Source: Granulosicoccus sp036478595 (lineage in GTDB: Bacteria; Pseudomonadota; Gammaproteobacteria; Granulosicoccales; Granulosicoccaceae). From it: DNA of 64,000 nucleotides. The stretch lies in the NCBI GenBank assembly GCA_036478595.1, contig JAZGEF010000034.1:62001-126000 (forward strand). Reading direction: 5' to 3'. A program made the position numbers and the translations under genes. Positions 37,349 through 46,129 of this stretch are shown here, in pieces; the first letter of the stretch is position 1; each line of letters starts with the position of its first letter. The notes under the pieces were generated by a model. That model searched no databases and was not told the DNA's origin. It was given only the letters and a program-made list of their open reading frames with translations.

Positions 37349-40300
37349 ATGCATAAGGAATGTTCCAAAATACTCATAACGCCCGTTGTTACGGAGGCTG
37401 TGGCATCCGTGCTGAGCGGAGCCCACACTAATGGTAAGGCTGTTAGCGCGAACACAATGGCGCTGATTGAGAGTACAGGGCCTGTTTTGTTTGCGCTTAG
37501 CCCGTATTTGATGAACACCGCGGTTCGCTACCCTCAGGCGCTGTTTGATTTTATCAACGATGGCGCATTGGAACCCGATTGGCAACTGCCTTCAGTAGAC
37601 GACATCAAAACCAGTATCCAAAGCCTTACCGCCGGCGTTGCTGACAGCGCGGATGAAGATTCGCAAATGAAAGCGCTCAGACAGGTTCGCCATGCGCAGT
37701 TAATGCGAATTTTATGGCGCGATATTACTGGTGTTGCCGATGTGGATGAAACCCTACACCAACTTAGTGCCTTGGCTGATGCCTGTGTACAGGCAGCCTG
37801 TAATTGGTCGGAGCAAGCCATGCATGAGCGCTTCGGTATTGCCCGCGACGGTGCAGGTGTTGAGCAACGGCTGATTGTATTAGGCATGGGCAAGCTGGGT
37901 GGCTGCGAACTCAACGTCTCCTCTGATATCGATTTGATTTACATTTTCGCCAACGCCGGTAACAGTGACGGAAAGAAGGTGTTAGACAACACCGATTACT
38001 TTACGCGTGTGGCGCAACGCACTACGCGTATGTTGGGCAATGTGACCGCCGATGGTTTTGTCTATCGTGTCGATACGCGCTTGCGCCCATTTGGCGAAAG
38101 TGGTCCGTTGGTCATGAATCTAAATGGCTTAGAGCAGTACTACTTAACGCAGGGCCGCGACTGGGAGCGCTATGCGATGGTTAAGGCGCGGGCTATTACC
38201 GGCAATACTGATGATATAAACGAACTGTTCGATTTATTGCAGCCCTTTGTATATCGCCGTTATCTTGACTACAGCGCAATAGATTCGCTGCGGCAATTGA
38301 AACGCAAGATTGCTCTCTCTGTTGTGCAACGGGATATGCAAGGCAATATTAAGTTAGGTAGCGGCGGTATTCGTGAGATCGAATTCATTGGCCAAGTGTT
38401 TCAATTAGTGCGCGGTGGGCGTATGACGGAACTGCAGGATCGATCAATCAAATCAGTGCTAAAGACACTGATCGAATTGGATTTGATGGAATCCAGCTTA
38501 AGTGCGACGTTAACGGCTGCGTATGACTTTCTACGCCGTGTTGAAAATGCATTGCAGGCCATGTACGACACGCAAGTGCACAGTTTGCCCAGTGCAGCTG
38601 ATAGCGATGCAGAGGATCGTTTGCGATTAATTGATATGTTGGATTTTGCTCATTGGGAGCAGTTTAGCAAAGCCCTCAATGTGCACCAGCTTGCTGTTTC
38701 TGCACAGTTTGAAGCGTTATTTGCGGATCCGGATGAGCACTCTGATCAACAACGCGATGAAGGCAGTGTAGTTGACCCGGTTAGTGATGCTGCGTTGCGC
38801 ACTTGGGCCATTGTTAGCTCAATGGATGCCGATCCGCAAAGCTCGATCGAAGCCATCAATGCTTTTGGCATCAATGCTGATGACGAGTTGCTCGAAAATA
38901 TTAACGGCCTGTGTAAAGGTGCCTTCTACGCAAGGCTCACAGCGCGCGGTCAAGATCGAATAGACGATATGCTGCCGCGCTTGTTAGATGCAGTATTGCA
39001 ATACGATGAGCCCTATACCAATCTGCTGCGTTGTTTGCGTTTGTTGCGTTCAGTTGCTGGAAGAAGTGGTTATGTGCAAATCTTGATTGAACGCCCACAT
39101 GCGTTTGATCGCTTGGTTAGATTGTTCTCACGTTCCGCTTGGGCCGGGCAATTTGTTACCCGTCATCCGATTGTGATAGATGAGTTTTTACGCTACGACC
39201 GTAGTACAGCATTCACTGATTTTGACACATTATGTGCAGAGGCGATGGCTGAGGCTGAGCGCGCTAAGCGCTGGGAGCTTGATGAGCAGATGGATGCCTT
39301 GCGTCATTTTAAGCAGGCAAGGGAGTTACGCATAGCGGTTGCTGAACTTGATGAAGATATACCGTTGATGAAGGTTAGCGATCAACTCAGTTGGCTTGCA
39401 CAAGCCTTATTGCATGCGGTGCTACACCTGGTTGAATGCCAATTGCAACAAAAGCATGGTAAGCCCTCGTGTATTTCCGATGGTGTACAACGAACCCCAA
39501 GTGTGTGCCTTGTAGCTTATGGCAAACTTGGAGGCTTGGAGTTAGGCTATGGTTCTGATCTGGATGTGGTTTTTTTGCATGACAGCAGGGGCGAGAAACA
39601 ACAAACCAATGGTGTCAAGAGCATAGATAACGGTCAGTATTTTGCTCGCCTTGCTCAAAAAGTTGTGCACTTCATGAGTACGCACACTCCGGCAGGTTTG
39701 CTATACGACATAGATTTACGCTTGCGCCCTAATGGGCAATCAGGCGTGCTGGTGACATCGCTTGATAGTTTCACGCAGTATCAACAGTCGGAGGCTTGGA
39801 CCTGGGAGCATCAAGCCTTGGTAAGAGCAAGAGTGTTGGTTGGACCCACAACACTGCAAGATCGATTTGATGAGGTACGCCAGCAGGTGTTGTGTATGCA
39901 GCGTGATGTGCCGAGCCTGCGCTCTGAGGTTGTTGAGATGCGCCAACGCATGCGAGCTAGCCTTGGTACGCAAAAGGCTGGTCACATCCATCTCAAGCAA
40001 GCCACCGGCGGAATTGCAGATATCGAGTTCATTGTGCAATACCTAGTGCTGGCCAATGCGGCACAATATCCCGAATTATGCCGATTCCCAGATAATATTC
40101 GTATACTTGAACAAACGGTTGAAGCAGGCCTTCTGGCCCAAAGCAGCGCAGAAACATTGATAGAGTGTTACTTGTATTTGCGTAGTTTGCAGCATAGGCA
40201 GTCATTGCAGCTACAATCGGCTCTGGTCAAAGAAACTTCGCAGCTGCAATCAATCAGGCAGCAAGTTGTTAGACTCTGGCAGCAAATTTTGTTGGCGTAG
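37349..40300 (+). CDS. glnE: GlnE glutamine synthetase adenylyltransferase/deadenylase
   Basis: Bifunctional enzyme that adenylylates and deadenylylates glutamine synthetase in response to PII. It has 983 residues. The N-terminal nucleotidyltransferase domain shows LGMGKLGGCELNVSSDIDLIYIF and the C-terminal one shows AYGKLGGLELGYGSDLDVVFLHD; each is followed by RLRPFGESGPLV or RLRPNGQSGVLV. Helical PII-binding segments lie between. It diverges from the ABC ATPase gene. Confidence 0.96.
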   Translation: MHKECSKILITPVVTEAVASVLSGAHTNGKAVSANTMALIESTGPVLFALSPYLMNTAVRYPQALFDFINDGALEPDWQLPSVDDIKTSIQSLTAGVADSADEDSQMKALRQVRHAQLMRILWRDITGVADVDETLHQLSALADACVQAACNWSEQAMHERFGIARDGAGVEQRLIVLGMGKLGGCELNVSSDIDLIYIFANAGNSDGKKVLDNTDYFTRVAQRTTRMLGNVTADGFVYRVDTRLRPFGESGPLVMNLNGLEQYYLTQGRDWERYAMVKARAITGNTDDINELFDLLQPFVYRRYLDYSAIDSLRQLKRKIALSVVQRDMQGNIKLGSGGIREIEFIGQVFQLVRGGRMTELQDRSIKSVLKTLIELDLMESSLSATLTAAYDFLRRVENALQAMYDTQVHSLPSAADSDAEDRLRLIDMLDFAHWEQFSKALNVHQLAVSAQFEALFADPDEHSDQQRDEGSVVDPVSDAALRTWAIVSSMDADPQSSIEAINAFGINADDELLENINGLCKGAFYARLTARGQDRIDDMLPRLLDAVLQYDEPYTNLLRCLRLLRSVAGRSGYVQILIERPHAFDRLVRLFSRSAWAGQFVTRHPIVIDEFLRYDRSTAFTDFDTLCAEAMAEAERAKRWELDEQMDALRHFKQARELRIAVAELDEDIPLMKVSDQLSWLAQALLHAVLHLVECQLQQKHGKPSCISDGVQRTPSVCLVAYGKLGGLELGYGSDLDVVFLHDSRGEKQQTNGVKSIDNGQYFARLAQKVVHFMSTHTPAGLLYDIDLRLRPNGQSGVLVTSLDSFTQYQQSEAWTWEHQALVRARVLVGPTTLQDRFDEVRQQVLCMQRDVPSLRSEVVEMRQRMRASLGTQKAGHIHLKQATGGIADIEFIVQYLVLANAAQYPELCRFPDNIRILEQTVEAGLLAQSSAETLIECYLYLRSLQHRQSLQLQSALVKETSQLQSIRQQVVRLWQQILLA

Positions 40301-40360
40301 TTATATCGGCGTAACCATTGGCCGGCGTATCCACTAGCCTTAAACACAAACGAGATATCC

Positions 40361-40555
40361 ATGAAGCAGTCCAACGCAGAATCCTTGGTAGAAGTCACAA
40401 AAGATCAACTACCGCTTCACTGCCCAACACCTGATAGCCCTTTGTGGGACAGTCATCCACGGGTGTATATCCCCTTGGAGGAAGCCAGGGAGGCATCTTG
40501 CTCCTATTGCGGCACTGTGTACCGCTTAGTCGACACGCCCTCACCAACTAAGTAA
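40361..40555 (+). CDS. small CHCC zinc-finger protein
   Basis: Protein of 64 residues with the zf-CHCC pattern: LHCPTPDSPLWDSHPRVYIP then SCSYCGTVYRLVD. Zinc ligands are one Cys, one His and the CxxC pair. It resembles the zinc-binding C-terminus of the mitochondrial complex I subunit NDUFS6. The role in bacteria is not established. GAG lies a few bases before the ATG. It sits between glnE and kdkA. Confidence 0.85.
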   Translation: MKQSNAESLVEVTKDQLPLHCPTPDSPLWDSHPRVYIPLEEAREASCSYCGTVYRLVDTPSPTK

Positions 40556-40570
40556 TATAGGTATCTTGCA

Positions 40571-41326
40571 GTGAGCAAGATTGACCAAGTTAGCGATAAA
40601 AACACCACTTGGTGTTTTCTGTCAGACCCGACGAATTCACCTGCAACGCCGTTGAATAAACGTTTGTTTGATACCGAGTGGTTGCATCAGCAAGGTTTCG
40701 TTGCGGGCAGGCCTAAAGCTGGGCGAGGCAACACCTTATTTCTCAATATTGATGGTACTGAATTAGTGCTTCGAGAATACTTGCGTGGTGGTTTGGTGCA
40801 GCATCTTAATCCTCGGTATTATTTGTGGAAAGGCTTGCAAAGCACGCGTGCGTTTCGCGAACTAGACATGCTAAATAACTGCATCGCTAAAGGGCTGCCA
40901 GTATCGATTGGCTATGCCTGCAAAATTGAACGGCATGGGCTTTTCTATACGGCATCGTTAATCACTCACAAACTTGAAGGCTTGACGTTTGCGGACTTAC
41001 TCGCCAATTGTAGCATTAGCGTTAATAGCGCAAACGTTCCAGAGCAGGTATGGCAGAGTATTGGTAAGGCAGTAGCGCGCTTTCATAGTGAGGGTATTTG
41101 GCACGCTGATCTAAACGCGCATAATATTTTGGTTCAAAGTGGTGTGAACGGCAATGAAGTATCGTTGATTGATTTTGACCGAGCTCGAACACTTCTGCCC
41201 AAAGCGCCTGCAATGAAATCTAACATTGCACGCTTACACCGCTCTTTAGTTAAAGAAGCTGGAAAGGGCGGTTATAGTTTTGATGCAGGCGGATGGGCCA
41301 ATCTGCTACAGGGCTATGAGTTATAG
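40571..41326 (+). CDS. kdkA: KdkA 3-deoxy-D-manno-octulosonic acid kinase
   Basis: Phosphorylates Kdo of the lipopolysaccharide inner core. It has 251 residues in a protein-kinase-like fold. Seen are VLREYLRGGLVQ, the catalytic loop IWHADLNAHNILV and the metal site LIDFDRAR. The start is GTG at 40571. It converges on waaA with a one-base gap. KdkA is typical of organisms whose WaaA transfers a single Kdo, as in Haemophilus. Confidence 0.9.
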   Translation: MSKIDQVSDKNTTWCFLSDPTNSPATPLNKRLFDTEWLHQQGFVAGRPKAGRGNTLFLNIDGTELVLREYLRGGLVQHLNPRYYLWKGLQSTRAFRELDMLNNCIAKGLPVSIGYACKIERHGLFYTASLITHKLEGLTFADLLANCSISVNSANVPEQVWQSIGKAVARFHSEGIWHADLNAHNILVQSGVNGNEVSLIDFDRARTLLPKAPAMKSNIARLHRSLVKEAGKGGYSFDAGGWANLLQGYEL

Positions 41327-41327
41327 T

Positions 41328-42560
41328 TTATGTATCAAAATTGGGCAGCAGTAATTTAAGATACCTGTCAGTAATTTCGCTGTTTTTAGAGATGGCCTGT
41401 TGTGCGTTTGTACCCAATTGCTTGGCCCACTGTGTATCGTTAACTGCGCGTCTAAGGATTGCAACGGCCTCTGATGCAGAGTTAGCTCGCATCAGGCCAT
41501 CGGCATCTTCCAGTAATCTGGTTTCATCTTTAAAATTACTCATGCTGGGGCCAGTCACAATTAGCTTTGCAAACCGCGCAGGTTCCAGCAAGTTGTGTCC
41601 ACCGCGATCAATTAGTGATCCACCCATAAACACCGCTTGAGCATGGGCAAACCAATGCTCAAGCTCTCCTAAGGTGTCGGCTATATAAAGCGGCACATCG
41701 TTTAGTGGTTCAGCTTTACTGCGTAGCGGTACATTGCCTAGGTTGCGTAGTTTGTCTTTTATGGCAACACCGCGTTCAGGGTGCCGAGGCACAATAACCA
41801 GTGTACAGTTTGCAGAAGCTAGCATCCAAGCGGTGGCCAGTTGAGTTTCTTCATCATCATGAGTTGATGCTGCTACACAATAGCGAGTGTCTAGCAAAGG
41901 CGTATTGCTTGTGGTGGCAGCACGTGCGCCGTATTTGAGATTGCCAACGGTTGTTACGTGAGCACTATTGTTGGATAACACACGATAGCGCTCTGCTTCG
42001 TTTTCATCTTTGGCCATCACGCTGACACCTTCTAGAGCCTTTGCGTAGCTTGGTCCTAACAATCCATCTCGCGCTCGAAGTGTTTTTTCTGTGATACGGC
42101 CGTTGATTATCGTTAGTGGTAAATTTTTACTATGGCAACGGGAATACAACCAAGGCCAAATTTCAGTCTCCATAATCCAGGCAGCACTTAACCGATGTGA
42201 TGATAAAAATTGTTTACAAGCGCCCGGTAAATCAACCGGCAAGTAACGATGGATGCAGTTATCGGGCAATTGTTTTAGTAGTGTCTGTTTGCCGGTGGGC
42301 GTGTTGGTTGATACCAATATACCTTGCGCCATCCCGCTCGATTGCAATGCCTGTAGAAGTGGCAGTACTGTATTGACTTCACCGACGGAGGCGGCGTGAA
42401 TCCAAATTCTGTCCACCTTGTCGGCAGGATAAAAACCGAACCGTTGAAATAGGTATGAGCGCCCACCATCCTTTATGCTGCGCGCTACGGTATATATCAG
42501 CCAAAGTGGACTGATCAAGCGAGCGATAAAACGGTAAACCGCTGCAGGCTTTGTGCTCAT
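41328..42560 (-). CDS. waaA: WaaA Kdo transferase
   Basis: GT30 glycosyltransferase that adds Kdo to lipid IVA at the inner membrane. It has 410 residues. An N-terminal membrane anchor (residues about 10-30) precedes IWIHAASVGEVNTVLPL, METEIWPWLY, INGRITEKTLRA, the nucleotide-binding VIVPRHPERG and the C-terminal FMGGSLIDRGGHNLLEPA. The start is ATG 42560, overlapping lpxL by four bases (ATGA). Whether it adds one or two Kdo residues cannot be read directly; the neighbouring kdkA favours one. Confidence 0.95.
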   Translation of the reverse strand: MSTKPAAVYRFIARLISPLWLIYTVARSIKDGGRSYLFQRFGFYPADKVDRIWIHAASVGEVNTVLPLLQALQSSGMAQGILVSTNTPTGKQTLLKQLPDNCIHRYLPVDLPGACKQFLSSHRLSAAWIMETEIWPWLYSRCHSKNLPLTIINGRITEKTLRARDGLLGPSYAKALEGVSVMAKDENEAERYRVLSNNSAHVTTVGNLKYGARAATTSNTPLLDTRYCVAASTHDDEETQLATAWMLASANCTLVIVPRHPERGVAIKDKLRNLGNVPLRSKAEPLNDVPLYIADTLGELEHWFAHAQAVFMGGSLIDRGGHNLLEPARFAKLIVTGPSMSNFKDETRLLEDADGLMRANSASEAVAILRRAVNDTQWAKQLGTNAQQAISKNSEITDRYLKLLLPNFDT

Positions 42561-43471
42561 TGGTATGGGTTGGGGTAGTTTGCAGCCGGTGGCTTGAATC
42601 GTTTGTGCACCCAAAAATATTGCTCAGGCTGATTGACAATTTGTGATTCAAATAAATGATTAACTTGTTGTGTTGCTGTTGCGATGTCTTGATCATCGAG
42701 TGTGATCGCAGGTAATATTTCAAGCGTGTAGCTGCTACCATCTTCACTGCGCCGAGGTACAAACGGCAAAACCAATGCCTTTGTCATCTTTTGTATTCTG
42801 GCCGTGCCGGAGCTGGTGAGAACCGCCTGATCAAAGTAGGTGGTATCAACACCACCACGTGCACGAGAAACCGCCTGATCAGGGGAAAACCAAACTATGC
42901 CGCCGTGTTTCAAGCGCTTGACCATTTTTCTGATATCACGGTTTTCAATCAGCTCAACTAAATGACGGCCACGCTGGTGTAAAAGATAAGCGGCGTATAA
43001 AGGGTTTTTGGGCGTATCGTAAACCGCAGCGATTGGCCAACGGCTGCCCATAGCAGCGCCACATAATTCAATTGTACTGAAGTGGGCCTGCAGCAATATT
43101 ACGCCGCTACCTGTGGCCAAGGCATCATCTAGGAAGTTAGCGCCCTTGATGGTTACGCGAGGGGCAAATAATGACCAAGGCCGAAACCAAAGGCTGGCAG
43201 TTTCTGCAGCAGCCATCCCAATATGCCGATAAACACGTTTGCTTAAGCTGGCTAGCTGCGTTGGGGTATTGTCGGGGAAGGCAAACGATAAGTTGGTTGC
43301 CGTGATTGTACGGCGAGCAGGTATGGCGTAGTAGAGCAAACTTCCTAACGACCGTCCGATGGTCAATTGAACACTAAGGGGTAGCCGAGAGAGTAACCAA
43401 AATAAAAAAAGGCCTAGCAGCGTTGGCCAATGCTTTGGAGAGAGGTAATCGCGCCAAACAAAGTCAACCAA
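42557..43471 (-). CDS. lpxL: LpxL-type lipid A acyltransferase
   Basis: Acyltransferase of 304 residues that adds a secondary acyl chain to Kdo-lipid A. The catalytic HX4E motif is AHFSTIEL, as in E. coli LpxL; also present are the N-terminal membrane helix (LLGLFLFWLLSRLPLSV) and VWFSPDQAVSRARG. The start is TTG at 43471 with GAGGCG about eleven bases upstream. It lies between tolC and waaA, all on the minus strand. Confidence 0.88.
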   Translation of the reverse strand: MVDFVWRDYLSPKHWPTLLGLFLFWLLSRLPLSVQLTIGRSLGSLLYYAIPARRTITATNLSFAFPDNTPTQLASLSKRVYRHIGMAAAETASLWFRPWSLFAPRVTIKGANFLDDALATGSGVILLQAHFSTIELCGAAMGSRWPIAAVYDTPKNPLYAAYLLHQRGRHLVELIENRDIRKMVKRLKHGGIVWFSPDQAVSRARGGVDTTYFDQAVLTSSGTARIQKMTKALVLPFVPRRSEDGSSYTLEILPAITLDDQDIATATQQVNHLFESQIVNQPEQYFWVHKRFKPPAANYPNPYQ

Positions 43472-43478
43472 AGCCGTT

Positions 43479-44807
43479 TTATTTCGCCTCTACCAAAAAG
43501 TTATTGATCGGTTCGAGATCAGCCTCAGTCAATGTGCCAGCAGCCGCACGCAAGTTGAGTGCGTTAATGATGTAGTCGTAACGCGCGCCTGAATAATCGG
43601 ATTGCGCACGAAAAGTGTCGCGTAGTGATCGCAAAACCTCAACTGAGGTGCGGGTGCCGGCTCTGAAGCCAGCATCGGTGGCTTGTGCAGCTTTACGAGT
43701 AGAAGACAGCGCCTGACGTAGTGCCTTGACTCGACTCATGCTAGTCACCACACCTCGATAGGCATCGCGTGTACGCTGCGCCGCTCGGCGTTCTTCTGCT
43801 ATTAAACCGGTTGCTGCCGATGAAGATTCTGCAGTGGCTTGGTTAATTAGTGCTTTAACTCTGCCACCAGTGTAAACCGGCATGCGAAACTCTAACCTTA
43901 CTTCGCCCGTATTCAGATCACGTCGGCCTTGCTGGTGTGTGTCGCTGCGCGATGCCAAACCCACAAGATCAAGGGTTGGGTAGCGTGCGCCACGCTCGGC
44001 ATCAACACCAAATTTTGCTGTTTTTGACGCCATGCGCGCCACCATTAAATCAGGATTGTTTTCCAGAGCTAGCTTAACCCAGTCCTCAATTTCAATTGGA
44101 TCAGGCGCGTTCAGTGGTAAGTCAGCTGCTAAGGTGTTGAGCTTGATGTCGGCGTCACCAGTAATTAAAAATAACGCTTCGTGAGCGGACGCGAGGTTAT
44201 TTTCGGCTGCAATTTTTTGTGCAAATGCTAAATCATATTGCGCTTGAGCCTCCCGTACGTCGGTGACCGGAACCAAGCCTACTTCAAAACGACGCTCGGC
44301 TTGCTCACGTGTGCGAGCAATCGCACGCAACTCCGATAGACTGAATCGCAATTCAACCTGTGCGCGAAGGACGTCAAAATAGGATCCTGTTGCTCGCAGT
44401 ATCAAGCTTTGCTTTTCTGCTGCAAGCAGGGCGTCAGCCTGGCTTACACCGGCCCGCGCCTGATTGAGAATAGCTTTGTTAGGCCGATTGAATAGTGACT
44501 GGGTTAAAGACAGGGTAAAACGATTGTCTTCGTAGGATTCGTCCAAATCAGAGTTCACATCGTTGACACTAGAATTAAATGCAGCACTTAATTGTGGCTT
44601 AAAAGCGGACTTTGCAATTGGCAAGCGCTGAATGGCCGCTTGATGATCAGCATTGGCAGCAGCGATATCCGCATCGTATTGTGAGGCCAAGGCGTAAACG
44701 TCCTTGAGATCGGCCGCTTGCGCGGTGTGAACCTGAACGAGCAGGCCGAAAGCAAGAGCGCAAGGTATCGCGCGTATCCAAATAGCTTTTTGACGAAACC
44801 GTAGCAT
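43479..44807 (-). CDS. tolC: TolC-family outer membrane channel
   Basis: Trimeric outer-membrane exit duct for type I secretion and efflux pumps. It has 442 residues. The signal peptide ends near VHTAQA, then ADLKDVYALASQYD begins two internally repeated helical-barrel halves, with RSDTHQQ and the second repeat after GEVRLEFRMPVYTGG. ATG 44807 is chosen; an in-frame TTG at 44816 is an alternative. It follows pcm by 18 bases, an arrangement common in gammaproteobacteria. Confidence 0.93.
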   Translation of the reverse strand: MLRFRQKAIWIRAIPCALAFGLLVQVHTAQAADLKDVYALASQYDADIAAANADHQAAIQRLPIAKSAFKPQLSAAFNSSVNDVNSDLDESYEDNRFTLSLTQSLFNRPNKAILNQARAGVSQADALLAAEKQSLILRATGSYFDVLRAQVELRFSLSELRAIARTREQAERRFEVGLVPVTDVREAQAQYDLAFAQKIAAENNLASAHEALFLITGDADIKLNTLAADLPLNAPDPIEIEDWVKLALENNPDLMVARMASKTAKFGVDAERGARYPTLDLVGLASRSDTHQQGRRDLNTGEVRLEFRMPVYTGGRVKALINQATAESSSAATGLIAEERRAAQRTRDAYRGVVTSMSRVKALRQALSSTRKAAQATDAGFRAGTRTSVEVLRSLRDTFRAQSDYSGARYDYIINALNLRAAAGTLTEADLEPINNFLVEAK

Positions 44808-44825
44808 CTTAATCAACTCTGTTTG

Positions 44826-45497
44826 TTAAAAGATAAAAGTGGACTCATTGGCAGCAAAATTGATTAGTGGATCGAGACGTGTTTCAAACTGGCTGTCGGT
44901 ACGCCATTCAGTTTCGCTGATGCGCGTTATGAGTTGAGCTTCCATCGTGGGTGTATCTACATTGCCTACAACAGCAAATAGCCGGCCACCCACCGCCAAT
45001 TTGTTGAGATAAAAGGTTGGTACAGCCTCCACAGAGCCGCCAAATGCAATAGCTTGGTAGGCATCGCGGGCATCCCAAGGTTCTGAGGCGTCTTGTTGCA
45101 GCAGGGTTACGTTGCCGATGCCAAGTTGCTTGAGTCGCGCGTGGGCTAAGCTTGCAAGTTCTGGGTGGATCTCCACACTGTCGCATTCCTTACCCAATCT
45201 AGACAAGCAAGCACTAAGGTAGCCACTGCCTGCGCCTATCTCAAGAATCGAATCGGTAAGCTGGATATTGAGCGCCTGAAGCAATCGACCGTCGATTATC
45301 GGTTTTAAAAGCGTTTGACCAAAGCCAATAGGTAGTTGGAAGTCACTAAATGCCAGCCCACGGTGATCGTGGCTGACGAATTCTTCTCTGGGGATACTCC
45401 CAAGGGCATCGAGAACGCGTTGATCAAGCACGTCCCAAGGACGAACTTGTTGCTCGATCATGTTTTCACGGGCTTGCTGCAGTTGTTGCTGTTGCAT
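44826..45497 (-). CDS. pcm: Pcm-like protein-L-isoaspartate O-methyltransferase
   Basis: SAM-dependent repair methyltransferase for isoaspartyl residues, 223 residues. Visible are IEQQVRPWDVLDQRVLDALG, FGQTLLKPIIDGRLLQAL and the SAM loop ILEIGAGSGYLSACLSRLG. The C-terminal third is less conserved. Pcm homologues beside tolC form a recognisable subgroup whose substrates are not well established. The ATG at 45497 is clear. Confidence 0.88.
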   Translation of the reverse strand: MQQQQLQQARENMIEQQVRPWDVLDQRVLDALGSIPREEFVSHDHRGLAFSDFQLPIGFGQTLLKPIIDGRLLQALNIQLTDSILEIGAGSGYLSACLSRLGKECDSVEIHPELASLAHARLKQLGIGNVTLLQQDASEPWDARDAYQAIAFGGSVEAVPTFYLNKLAVGGRLFAVVGNVDTPTMEAQLITRISETEWRTDSQFETRLDPLINFAANESTFIF

Positions 45498-45661
45498 TTA
45501 AATTGATACCAGCATGAGGGGTTGGCCGTATGTCGATTAGGTTTACTGTATTCGAATTATATGCCAAGCCAAGGGATTTGGCGGGAAGTAGTTTATTTGC
45601 CCCTTTGGCAGATTCGAAGTTAGACGCGATGGCTGCTTCGATTTTGTCGCTAAGCAGAACG

Positions 45662-45719
45662 CCGGGCTTAGGGCAAGCCCGGTTTACTAGACGATAGCTT
45701 TTGTCGCTTAACAAAAAGC
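45662..45719 (-). terminator. two tandem hairpins downstream of the cold-shock gene
   Basis: Immediately after the cold-shock stop codon (minus strand) is a stem of GCTTTTTGT with ACAAAAGC (one bulged base; 45697-45719), then a perfect eight-base-pair stem CCGGGCTT/AAGCCCGG with a five-base loop (45662-45682). Neither is followed by a clear T-run on the minus strand, so they may be RNA 3'-end stabilisers rather than standard intrinsic terminators. Confidence 0.4.
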
Positions 45720-45722
45720 CGC

Positions 45723-45926
45723 TTATTCAGCGACGACAGAGCTCGCCTGTGGCCCTTTTGGCCCTTGCTCTACTTCAAACGATACTTTCTGACCTTCGGC
45801 AAGGGTTTTGAAGCCGTCGCCTGAGATGGCCGAAAAATGTACAAATACATCGTCGCCACCGTCATCTTGAGAAAGAAATCCAAATCCCTTGGACTCGTTA
45901 AACCACTTTACTGTTCCTGATGCCAT
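45723..45926 (-). CDS. cold-shock-domain protein (CspA family)
   Basis: Single-stranded nucleic acid-binding protein of 67 residues. The RNP1-like KGFGFLSQDDG and RNP2-like DVFVHFSAI motifs are intact, with the aromatic surface conserved. TAGGAAA lies just before the ATG. About 200 bases separate it from rhlB upstream, room for a structured leader of the kind cold-shock mRNAs have. Which Csp paralogue it is cannot be said. Confidence 0.95.
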   Translation of the reverse strand: MASGTVKWFNESKGFGFLSQDDGGDDVFVHFSAISGDGFKTLAEGQKVSFEVEQGPKGPQASSVVAE

Positions 45927-46129
45927 TTTCCTAAAACCTCTACGTACGATTGAAAATACACCACTATTTGTATTTACAATTAGTCACAAACAGGGCGTAA
46001 GCTTAGTCTACTGCTTTTTTATATGAGGGCAATGTGCTATTCACTTGCTACAGCAGGCAGTTGGGACTTTATGGCCCGATCTAACCTGTCTGCGCATTTT
46101 GTGTTGGTATTGTATAGGTCGTTGTTAAT

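Noticed and set aside
45466..45714. Minus-strand frame of 82 codons between the cold-shock gene and pcm
   Set aside because: It runs through both 3' hairpins and into the pcm start, with no family resemblance; best explained as chance.
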